Source of the DNA: an uncultured Pelagibacteraceae bacterium
GTDB lineage: Bacteria; Pseudomonadota; Alphaproteobacteria; Pelagibacterales; Pelagibacteraceae
Direction of reading: 5' to 3'
NCBI GenBank assembly: GCA_902613545.1
Contig: CACMHW010000001.1
Coordinates: forward strand, 1 to 64,000
Length of the DNA stretch: 64,000 bases
In this document: piece after piece, positions 51,847-60,330 of the stretch
How positions within the stretch are numbered: the first letter of the stretch is position 1
Layout of the letters: every line of letters starts with the position of its first letter
Notes under the pieces: generated by a model
Databases searched by the model: none
What the model saw: only the letters and a program-made list of their open reading frames with translations
Told to the model about the DNA's origin: nothing
Program-made: the position numbers and the translations under genes

Positions 51847-53623
51847 AAATTTTATCTTTGTTATAATTATAAATATAATTATTAATAGTCTTTTCTATTA
51901 CAACATTTGTGCTAAATCCTTCATCATAAAAACTAATTAGGTTACTTACAAAATTTCCTACTCTTTTGCCGCCCTCTCCATCCATGAATGGATCATGTTT
52001 TTCAGGTTCGTTCCATTTACCTAATTCTGGTTCATTTTTATAATTAGTTTTAAAATTTCTAATTTTTTTTATCATCAGACCAAGATCTCTAAAAACAAGC
52101 TTATTTTCACCTACATAGTATAAATCTTTTTCTATATGTTTTAGATTACTATCGTCATATATTACACCTCTGAAGTTTTTATTATTAATCAAACAATGAA
52201 ATAAAGCACCTTGTATATGAGGTGAAATAGAGACAGTAATATTTGCAAAAGATGAATAATGTGATGGCAGCTCATTTCTTTCATTTAGAAAAATACATTG
52301 ATTATTTTTTTCAAGATTTTTTATTTTTTCATACACTTCAGATAAGGGTTTTAAATTATCCTTTTTTTTTGATTTAAATATAAACCCTATTTCGGGATCT
52401 ATTTTGTTTAAACTTAATAACTCTTTAAAAAATTTGTCCATTTTTTCTTTATATATTAATTGCCAAGTATAATTTTTGTTTTCACTAAAAGAGCTATCTA
52501 AAACTAGAATTAAAAATTTAATATTATTTCTTTTTAATTTTGAAATTTTTTCTTTAATTTTTTTTTCTTTCTCTAAATCTATTTTAGGATAGTGGTCGCC
52601 TGTTATAACTATTTTTTTAATCAAGTTTTCTGTTTTAGAAATTCGTCTTGCAGACTCCTCTCCCCATGCAAAAAAAATATCATTAGGATGAAAACCTAAA
52701 AAATCTCCTTCTATTTGAGTAGGATAAGATCTTGTTCCTCCAAAGGAGCAACCATCATTAAGTTGAATAGCTATTTGTCTTAAAATATTTGAGTCTCCAG
52801 ACTCTTCAAAATTAAGATGGACTTTAATATTATTTATTTTAAAAAAATTGTACATGTATTGAATTTTAGACAAAAAAATTAGTGCGTTTTTTTTAAAATA
52901 TTTTTCCTCTCTATTGACTGGTAAATCAGTTAGTTTTTTTCTTATTTCGTCAAATTTTTTATTTTTTTTAAAATTTTTTAAATTATATAAGTTTAAAAAG
53001 TTTATCCCCATATCTTCCAATTTATTGAAGAATTTTTTTTTATTTTTAATTCTTTTTTTTAACCTATAAGAATTTTCTGAGTATATAATTATTTTTTCTG
53101 AAAATTTTTTTTTGTCGTACCAAAAAAAATTACTTCTCTTTTTAAGATCGATATCCTCCAAAAAATTCACTGCAATTTTGTTACCATTTTTTTTGATTTT
53201 ATCTTTGTCTAAACAAAATATATTAGAAAGCAAAGTCAAAAAGTTGTAATTTTTCCATAAAAAATTTGATAAATATTTTCTCAAAATTTTGTAATTTAAC
53301 TTCTCTTTTTTAATGAATGTAAAATTACTAAAATTCTTATTATTTTTTAAAATATTTATTAATTCAAAATTAGTCTCTATAATTTTAATTTTAGATTTTT
53401 CATGTTTTCTTATAAGTAATTTACTTGAAGTTGTAAAAACTTCTTCAAATATCAATTTTTTAAATAGCAATAAAGTGAGTTCTTTAGGAAGTAATTCAGT
53501 TAAAATATGAAATACTTTTGACTTTGAAAAAATTCTAACACCATCCTCAGCAATCTCTAAACTTGTTGGGAATGCTAAAAAACTTAAAAACTGTCCGTTA
53601 TTATCTCTTTTGTCTAAGTACAT
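51833..53623 (-). CDS. Large putative surface polysaccharide biosynthesis protein
   Basis: Single long ORF inside the glycan cluster; IFFAWGEESARRI and PSHYSSFANITVSISPHIQGALFH GT-B-like features. Confidence 0.4.
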   Translation of the reverse strand: MYLDKRDNNGQFLSFLAFPTSLEIAEDGVRIFSKSKVFHILTELLPKELTLLLFKKLIFEEVFTTSSKLLIRKHEKSKIKIIETNFELINILKNNKNFSNFTFIKKEKLNYKILRKYLSNFLWKNYNFLTLLSNIFCLDKDKIKKNGNKIAVNFLEDIDLKKRSNFFWYDKKKFSEKIIIYSENSYRLKKRIKNKKKFFNKLEDMGINFLNLYNLKNFKKNKKFDEIRKKLTDLPVNREEKYFKKNALIFLSKIQYMYNFFKINNIKVHLNFEESGDSNILRQIAIQLNDGCSFGGTRSYPTQIEGDFLGFHPNDIFFAWGEESARRISKTENLIKKIVITGDHYPKIDLEKEKKIKEKISKLKRNNIKFLILVLDSSFSENKNYTWQLIYKEKMDKFFKELLSLNKIDPEIGFIFKSKKKDNLKPLSEVYEKIKNLEKNNQCIFLNERNELPSHYSSFANITVSISPHIQGALFHCLINNKNFRGVIYDDSNLKHIEKDLYYVGENKLVFRDLGLMIKKIRNFKTNYKNEPELGKWNEPEKHDPFMDGEGGKRVGNFVSNLISFYDEGFSTNVVIEKTINNYIYNYNKDKIYDKK

Positions 53624-54271
53624 TTAGTAAATTTTAAAAAAATTTTTTAAAATTTTTAATCCAGTTTCACCACTTTTTTCTGGATGAAATTGGCACGCAG
53701 ATACATTTTCATCTTGAACAACTGCTGTAACTTTATGACCAAAATAATTGATAAATGCTGTTTCAATTTTTAAGTTAACCAGTTCAGCACGATAAGAGTG
53801 AATAAAATAAACATTCGAAAAATTTTCTATATCTTTTAAAAGATTAAGACTTGAGTTTTCTTGCTTTATATTCAATGAGTGCCAACCAATATTTGGTATA
53901 TCGATTTTTTTATTACTCTCAGCTTTATCAAAATTAGGGATAGGCTTTATCTCTCCTTTAAAAACTGACAAACCCTGGGTCTCATCATGCTCAAAGCTTT
54001 TTTCAAAAAGTAGTTGCATTCCAACACAAACTCCTAAAAAATTTTTATTTGTTTTTTTTATATTTTTTAAGAATTCAAAAAGTTTTTTTTCTTTTATCTT
54101 TTTCATAGAGTAAGGAAAAGATCCGTCACCTGGTAAAATTATATTTTGCGCATTTTCAATTTCATTAATATCTGATGATATAGTTGTATCTATTCCACAA
54201 AATTTTAGGGCACTTCTTAAACTAAAAATGTTACCTATCTCTAAATCTATTATCGTAGCTTTTTTATTCAT
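53624..54271 (-). CDS. Glutamine amidotransferase HisH-like (glycan cluster paralogue)
   Basis: LPGDGSFPYSMK; GVCVGMQLLFEKSFE; CQFHPEKSG. Confidence 0.92.
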   Translation of the reverse strand: MNKKATIIDLEIGNIFSLRSALKFCGIDTTISSDINEIENAQNIILPGDGSFPYSMKKIKEKKLFEFLKNIKKTNKNFLGVCVGMQLLFEKSFEHDETQGLSVFKGEIKPIPNFDKAESNKKIDIPNIGWHSLNIKQENSSLNLLKDIENFSNVYFIHSYRAELVNLKIETAFINYFGHKVTAVVQDENVSACQFHPEKSGETGLKILKNFFKIY

Positions 54272-55062
54272 GGTCTATTAATTTGAAATTTATTTTTTTT
54301 TAAAAAATTTTTAATCTCTTTAATTTTCAAATAATTTTTATGTAAGGCTGCGCCTATTGCAAAGCTATAATTATTTGTGTGGAAAAATAATTCATCAATA
54401 TGTTGTATTTTACTTATCCCTCCGCTTACTATTAAAGGAACATTAATTACTTTTTTAATATTTTTAACTAAGTCTATATCTGCTCCTTTTAGAGTTCCAT
54501 CCTTATCTATCGAGGTAAGTAAGATTTCACCAATTCCATGTTTACATGCCTCTCTAGCCCATTCTATAGCGTCCTTTCCAGTTTTTTCTCTTCCATTTTC
54601 TGTGAATACTTCCCATTTTTTTTTTCCAACTTTTTTTGCATCAATAATTAAAACCAAACATTGATTACCAAATCTTAATGAGATTTCTTTTAATATTTTT
54701 GGGTTATTTACAGCCGCGGTATTAATCCCTACTTTATCAGCGCCAGCATTTAAAAAATTTCTTGCATCCTCTACAGTTCTTATTCCTCCGCCAACTGTTA
54801 TTGGTATAAAAACTTTTTCTCCAACTTTTTTAACTAAATCTAATAAATTGTTTCTTCCGTATAATGTTGCTACAGTATCAATGTAAATTAATTCATCTAT
54901 ACCTTCAAAATAATATTTTTCAGCAAACTCAATCGGAGAACCAAGAACTCTTAATCCTTCAAAACTAATACCCTTTATTAAATTAGGGCCTTTAATATCA
55001 AGTCTTGCTATAGTTCTATTTCTTTTAAGATTTTTTATTTTAACTGTTTTCGGAGGTACCAT
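54268..55062 (-). CDS. HisF-like cyclase (glycan cluster paralogue)
   Basis: RTIARLDIKGPNLIKGI; ITVGGGIRTVEDARNFLNAGADKVGINTAAV; LIVSGGISK. Confidence 0.92.
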   Translation of the reverse strand: MVPPKTVKIKNLKRNRTIARLDIKGPNLIKGISFEGLRVLGSPIEFAEKYYFEGIDELIYIDTVATLYGRNNLLDLVKKVGEKVFIPITVGGGIRTVEDARNFLNAGADKVGINTAAVNNPKILKEISLRFGNQCLVLIIDAKKVGKKKWEVFTENGREKTGKDAIEWAREACKHGIGEILLTSIDKDGTLKGADIDLVKNIKKVINVPLIVSGGISKIQHIDELFFHTNNYSFAIGAALHKNYLKIKEIKNFLKKNKFQINRP

Positions 55063-56345
55063 TTGTTATTTTCAAAAAACCATAGATGAGGTGATCTAAA
55101 AGTGTTACAAAGATTATTAAAATAGGTTTCATCTAAAATAGGCTCTTCAAACATTTTACTTGCTTGGGGAAATTCTTTTTTATTGATACTTAAATATTCT
55201 AATAATTCATTTAAAAATCTTTTTGGATATTCTCCATCAAATTTTTTAACAAGCGCTACTCCCTCTTCTCTATTTATATCTCCTGATCTAATTTCTTGTG
55301 AGGCATCATATGTTGCTCTTCCAACTCCAAACTTCATAAATGTTGTGTAATAATGCAGATCATCGACTTTATCATCGATACTATTATACTTCGAGTAAGT
55401 CCCAGAAGTTCTTTCAGGAGATGCCTCAAAATCTGCATGTTCAACAGAATAATAATAACAGCTTTGAGGATGCCATTTTAGATAGTATCCAAGATAGTGA
55501 AAATCGACTTTAAAATTTTTTAATATATTTTTGTTTTCAGGTACATAAGATCTTAAATCGCTTTTATTGACGCCAAAAAAATCAATTAAATCTTTTATCT
55601 TCACTCCGCCAAGCACCAGATTTAAATATTCCTCGTCAGTAGAAAATAAACTTTCATTAACTTTTGATGTCGACGCTTCAGCAATTGGATTTCCATATTC
55701 AACCTCGGACTCACCATAAAAAATAAGTGGTATTTGATACATTTTTGCTATTTTCACTGCTAACGTTTTTTGTCCCAAAATAAATGGTTGAAATGGATGC
55801 AATAAATTTTCTAGTGCTAATCTAGTCAATAATCTATGTGTTTTTCCATTTGGGGTAAATAAAATGTTATCAGATCCAGTCTTAATCCAATTTTGAAAAT
55901 TTTTATATCCCCAATTTGTATATAAACTAGGTGACCAAGTAATTGTAAGTGGATTCATATTATACTTGTTTTTTAAAATATGAGATGCGTAAATACTATC
56001 TTTACCTCCAGACCCTGGGACGACACAATCATATGAACCATCATTTTTTCTAAATCTATCGCATAACTCTTTTAATTTTTTTTCTCGTTCAATCCATTTG
56101 ATTTCTTTTTTTTTATCAGCAAATAAACATGCATCACATATCCCATCTTTGTTAAAGTGAAGTGTTTTTTTTTGTTCATGAATTGAGTTTTTGAATTCTA
56201 CTGTAGAAGTTGGACGCTGATTACTCTGAACGCATTTTTTGCAATAAATAACCTCTTTTGGTAAGCCGTATTTTACCATGGGATTATTAATTCCATTTTT
56301 GAAAATTGAATAGTCAATTTTTTTTGGTTTTTTAATAATTTCCAT
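55035..56345 (-). CDS. N-acetyl sugar amidotransferase (WbpG/PseA-type)
   Basis: YCKKCVQSNQRPTSTVEF; DGICDACLFADKKKEIKWIERE; CVVPGSGGKDSIYASHILKNKY PP-loop. Confidence 0.9.
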   Translation of the reverse strand: MEIIKKPKKIDYSIFKNGINNPMVKYGLPKEVIYCKKCVQSNQRPTSTVEFKNSIHEQKKTLHFNKDGICDACLFADKKKEIKWIEREKKLKELCDRFRKNDGSYDCVVPGSGGKDSIYASHILKNKYNMNPLTITWSPSLYTNWGYKNFQNWIKTGSDNILFTPNGKTHRLLTRLALENLLHPFQPFILGQKTLAVKIAKMYQIPLIFYGESEVEYGNPIAEASTSKVNESLFSTDEEYLNLVLGGVKIKDLIDFFGVNKSDLRSYVPENKNILKNFKVDFHYLGYYLKWHPQSCYYYSVEHADFEASPERTSGTYSKYNSIDDKVDDLHYYTTFMKFGVGRATYDASQEIRSGDINREEGVALVKKFDGEYPKRFLNELLEYLSINKKEFPQASKMFEEPILDETYFNNLCNTFRSPHLWFFENNKWYLRKQLK

Positions 56346-56378
56346 TAATGTCTAGATCTTTGAAATGAGGTTTTTCTA

Positions 56379-58118
56379 CTAGTGTATTTGATCAGTCGAT
56401 TGTAGATTTTTATCTAAACTTTTCTTTGCCTCGGCTTTTTTTAGTTTAGCTAAATTTTTCTCTAATTTTCGTTTTTCTTTTTTCTTTAAATACTCATCAA
56501 AACAAGCTAAACCCTTTAACTCTGAATTATTTACTTTACTAGTTTTAGAGTTAAATCTGTCTCCATCAGAACTTGTAGCTTCCCAGTTAACCATGCCGTC
56601 CATTATTTCGTTGCCTTGATGAATATTTTGTTTTTGTTTTTTTATATCGCTTGCTGATAACCCTGCCTTACCAAGTGCTCCGTCACCGTGCCTGAATCCT
56701 CTAAAGTTTACGTCTTTATCTTCGTACAATTGAGAGATTTGTTTTAAGGTTCTGTCTCTCTGTTTATTATAATAATTTTTCATAAGTTCTGTATTTGCCC
56801 ATTTTAAGCAATCGTAAAACTCGTCATCCGTTAACTCTGTAAAATTAGTACATATTAAATCTGAGTTTAAATGTTTTCTTTCGTAAAAGTCCTCAGCAGG
56901 GTTATCTTTATCTAAACTACCCATTTCTATTGCATCGTAGTATAAAGGTGAACCTGGGTAAGGAGTTACTGGTCTTATTGTTCTTTTTTGGGCAAAGTCA
57001 TCGTATTCAATTAAAAAATTTACAGCTTTCTTTATTGTCTCTTTATTATCTCCTTTATTGCCAAATATAAAATTCAATCCAGGGCTAATTCCAACTTTTA
57101 AAGTATCTTTAATACCTTGTTCGATTATATCTGGTCTTAGTCCTTTTTTCATATTATTTAGAACTTTTTGGTCCATACTTTCTATTCCGTAATTTATAAA
57201 TACGCACCCTGCATCTTTCATAAGTTGTAAAAGCTCCTCGCTGCAATAGTTAAGTCTACCATTACAAGCCCATTTAACAGGTACGCCTCTTTTAAGAAAT
57301 TCTTTACAAACATTTTCAGTATGTTCAACAGATGACATTAATAAATCATCTTGAAATGCAACATATGTAATACCCCATTTTTTATTTAACATTTCAACTT
57401 CATCCAAAAGATTTTCTGGTGACCGAACCCTGTACCCAGGATCCATTCTGTAACAAAATGTGCATTTAAAAGAGCACCCTCTTGCTGACATCAAAGGAAA
57501 AACAAAATCAGTTGGATTTGAATTCGGCATCCTTTGCATTCTGTAATACTCCATTGGAAAAAGTTCGTACGGTATCGGTGGTAAAGAGTCCAAATCATGA
57601 ATTAGAGGAGCTCTTAGGGTCTTTTTTAATTTACCGTCATTATCAAGCCATGCAGTTCCGGGAACCTCCTCAAGCCAATCGCCAGGCTTGTAACTTCCTG
57701 TTTTTTTCTTTTGAACTTCTAATTCTTCCATCAATTTGCAAACTGTTATTTCACCTTCACCCATACAAACTACATCTGCCCCTGTTTTTTTTATAAAAAA
57801 CTCAGGTTCTGGTGTAGGTCCATAGCCGCCCATCATGAAAAAAGGTCTCTGCTTAGACTGATTAATTGCATTTGATAAAGATAAAACTTTTTTGTATTGA
57901 TAATAACCTGCGATAACACTTAAAACTACTACATCAAATTTGTTTTCGTCTAGATAAGTCCTTAAATGATCATCTGGCCAGTGATGCTTATCCTGACTCC
58001 ATACAGTGATTTCATGACCATCTCTTTTTAAAACAGCTGCGAGAGCGCCAAACCCCATAGGGAAGATATGGTCATATGAACCGTTATCGTAAACTACGAA
58101 TAAAATTTTTTGTGACAT
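56379..58118 (-). CDS. B12-binding-domain radical SAM protein
   Basis: SARGCSFKCTFCYRMDPGYRVRSPENLLDE (CxxxCxxC); N-terminal Rossmann/B12-type domain ending MMGGYGPTPEPEFFIKKTGADVVCMGEGE. Confidence 0.88.
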   Translation of the reverse strand: MSQKILFVVYDNGSYDHIFPMGFGALAAVLKRDGHEITVWSQDKHHWPDDHLRTYLDENKFDVVVLSVIAGYYQYKKVLSLSNAINQSKQRPFFMMGGYGPTPEPEFFIKKTGADVVCMGEGEITVCKLMEELEVQKKKTGSYKPGDWLEEVPGTAWLDNDGKLKKTLRAPLIHDLDSLPPIPYELFPMEYYRMQRMPNSNPTDFVFPLMSARGCSFKCTFCYRMDPGYRVRSPENLLDEVEMLNKKWGITYVAFQDDLLMSSVEHTENVCKEFLKRGVPVKWACNGRLNYCSEELLQLMKDAGCVFINYGIESMDQKVLNNMKKGLRPDIIEQGIKDTLKVGISPGLNFIFGNKGDNKETIKKAVNFLIEYDDFAQKRTIRPVTPYPGSPLYYDAIEMGSLDKDNPAEDFYERKHLNSDLICTNFTELTDDEFYDCLKWANTELMKNYYNKQRDRTLKQISQLYEDKDVNFRGFRHGDGALGKAGLSASDIKKQKQNIHQGNEIMDGMVNWEATSSDGDRFNSKTSKVNNSELKGLACFDEYLKKKEKRKLEKNLAKLKKAEAKKSLDKNLQSTDQIH

Positions 58119-58120
58119 CT

Positions 58121-59164
58121 TTATTTATTCATTAATCTATAGGTAGATGGCTCCCCAATGTCAACCCAATCTTTGTCTCTTATAGGGTAAACTGAGACTG
58201 AATATTTTTTCTTAATTGCCAGCTCTATTAGTTGATTCATATGAAAAAGTCGGTTTTTAGGAATTAAATTTAAAATTTTAGGTTTCATTATGTAAAGACC
58301 TGTATTAACAAAATATTTAGATTTTGGCTTTTCTACAATCTTTTTCAATTTCCCATTTTTAGTAATATTACAAATGCCGTAGGGAATTTCATAATTTTTT
58401 GTTGAAACTATTACAGTTAAATCGCTTTTGTTTTTTTGATGAAAATTATACATTTCTGCGAAATTTGCATTTATTAAAATGTCACAATTGCTCAAAAAAA
58501 TATCATTTTTCATTAATTTTTTTTTATGTAAATGTAGTCCACCGACTGTTCCTAATGGTTCTGTTTCTTTTAAAAGTTTTAATTTATAAGTTGGACTCAA
58601 TTCATTAAAAAAAGATTTTAAAAGTAAACTTTTATAATTTACTGAAATAAAAAATTGTTTTGCGCCATAATTTAAAAATCTTTCAATAATATGTTGAATT
58701 ACTGGTTTATCATTAATAGGTAATAACGGTTTAGGAAGAACTTTAGTAAAGGGAGCAAGTCTAGTGCCTTTACCACCTGCCATTATTACAAAATTGAGGT
58801 TTTTAAGAGAATTATTTTGTTTTTCATCTCCAAAAATATTATTCCAAGTTAAATAATTTATTACTAATTTTTTACTATTAAGAACTGGTATTATAGGTAA
58901 AAGACTTTTTCTCATTAAACTCTTTGCTAAATTTAAAGAGAAATTCTTCTCAAACATTACAACTGGTTTTCTTTGATATAAGTTTTTAATTGGGGATTTG
59001 CTAGACATTCCTTTTAAAATTCCACGTCTTATGTCTCCATCATTTAAAGTTCCAAGAAAATATCTTTTCTTGCCAACCACAATTAAACATCTTGAACTTG
59101 TAATTGCTAAAAGTTTCATTGCATCAATTATTTTAGCAGATGAATTTATAAAAATATTTTTCAT
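58121..59164 (-). CDS. CBS-domain nucleotidyltransferase (PtmE-like)
   Basis: Paired CBS-like N-terminus; FVIMAGGKGTRLAPFTKVLPKPLLPINDKPVIQHIIERF. Confidence 0.88.
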   Translation of the reverse strand: MKNIFINSSAKIIDAMKLLAITSSRCLIVVGKKRYFLGTLNDGDIRRGILKGMSSKSPIKNLYQRKPVVMFEKNFSLNLAKSLMRKSLLPIIPVLNSKKLVINYLTWNNIFGDEKQNNSLKNLNFVIMAGGKGTRLAPFTKVLPKPLLPINDKPVIQHIIERFLNYGAKQFFISVNYKSLLLKSFFNELSPTYKLKLLKETEPLGTVGGLHLHKKKLMKNDIFLSNCDILINANFAEMYNFHQKNKSDLTVIVSTKNYEIPYGICNITKNGKLKKIVEKPKSKYFVNTGLYIMKPKILNLIPKNRLFHMNQLIELAIKKKYSVSVYPIRDKDWVDIGEPSTYRLMNK

Positions 59165-60321
59165 GTTTTAATAATATCGTAAAAACTTTTTTTTATTAAA
59201 TTTTTAAAATTTAATTTTTCTAAACACCTTATTATTAACTTAGAAGTATTTTTTTTAAAATACGGATTAAAAAATAATTTCTTGTCATTTATTTGTAAAT
59301 TTAATAATTTTTTAATAGCTTTTTTCATTTGGAAGACTTCTATTTTACAATTAAATACTGATTTGGATTGAATTCTTCCTTTTTGTCTATTTCCAAGATT
59401 AATCGTTAATGTTTTTAAACTTGGTGCCTCAATGATGCCACTTGATGAGTTTCCAATAACAATCTTACATAATCTTAAACAGGATAAATAATCTTCTTTA
59501 CCAAAGGATTTTATATAATAAGCGTTTTTATTTTTTTTAACAAAACTTTTGATTGCTTTAATTATATTTTTGTAACCATGGTCAGCATTTGGTGAAGTGA
59601 AAACTAAATTAACATTACTTAAAAATTCAAGAGATTTTAATATTGATTGTATATATTTTTTTTCAGTTCTAGGTTCCAAAGTTACTGGGTGAAAACATAT
59701 CATAATAGTATCTTTTCTTAAGTTAATATTATATTTATCTTTAAAATATTTTTCTTTTTTAAATCTCAAGTTATGAATTTTTTCAATACCAATGGACCCT
59801 ACGTAAAATACGTTTTTTGGATCTTCTCCCATTTGAATAATTCTATTTCGATATTTTTTAGTTGCTGCAAAATGAATATGAGATAATTTTGTTATACTGT
59901 GCCTTATTGCATCATCTATAGCGCCCTCTGTAATCTCACCTCCGTGAATATGAGCGATAGGAAGTCTGTTCAAAGTTGCTGCTATCACAGAAGAAAGAAT
60001 TTCAAACTTATCACCTAAAACTAAAATTAATTCTGGCTTAATTTTTTTGAAAAGACGAGAAAATTTTAAAACTCCATTTGAAAACGTTTTAGCTATATCA
60101 TCTTCAGTGTCCCCTTTTTCTAATATTTTAATTTTTGAATTTACTTTTACTCTATCTGCTATAATCTCTTTAATTGTTTCACCGTGTAAATTACTTAAAT
60201 GAGTTCCAGTCACAGATAAATGACAAGAGAATTTTTTTGATTTACCAATTATCTTGATTAGATTTTTAATAAGACCGTATTCAGAGCGATTGCTAGTTAT
60301 TATGCAAATTTTCTTTTTCAT
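59161..60321 (-). CDS. UDP-N-acetylglucosamine 2-epimerase, hydrolysing (NeuC/LegG-like)
   Basis: ICIITSNRSEYGLIKNLIK; LVLGDKFEILSSVIAATLNRLPIAHIHGGEITEGAIDDAIRHSITKLSHIHFAAT; GNSSSGIIEAPSL. Confidence 0.93.
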   Translation of the reverse strand: MKKKICIITSNRSEYGLIKNLIKIIGKSKKFSCHLSVTGTHLSNLHGETIKEIIADRVKVNSKIKILEKGDTEDDIAKTFSNGVLKFSRLFKKIKPELILVLGDKFEILSSVIAATLNRLPIAHIHGGEITEGAIDDAIRHSITKLSHIHFAATKKYRNRIIQMGEDPKNVFYVGSIGIEKIHNLRFKKEKYFKDKYNINLRKDTIMICFHPVTLEPRTEKKYIQSILKSLEFLSNVNLVFTSPNADHGYKNIIKAIKSFVKKNKNAYYIKSFGKEDYLSCLRLCKIVIGNSSSGIIEAPSLKTLTINLGNRQKGRIQSKSVFNCKIEVFQMKKAIKKLLNLQINDKKLFFNPYFKKNTSKLIIRCLEKLNFKNLIKKSFYDIIKT

Positions 60322-60330
60322 TTTTAATTG

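Noticed and set aside
53624-55062. Core histidine biosynthesis operon
   Set aside because: Only hisH/hisF-like genes are present, coupled to a WbpG-type amidotransferase in a glycan cluster
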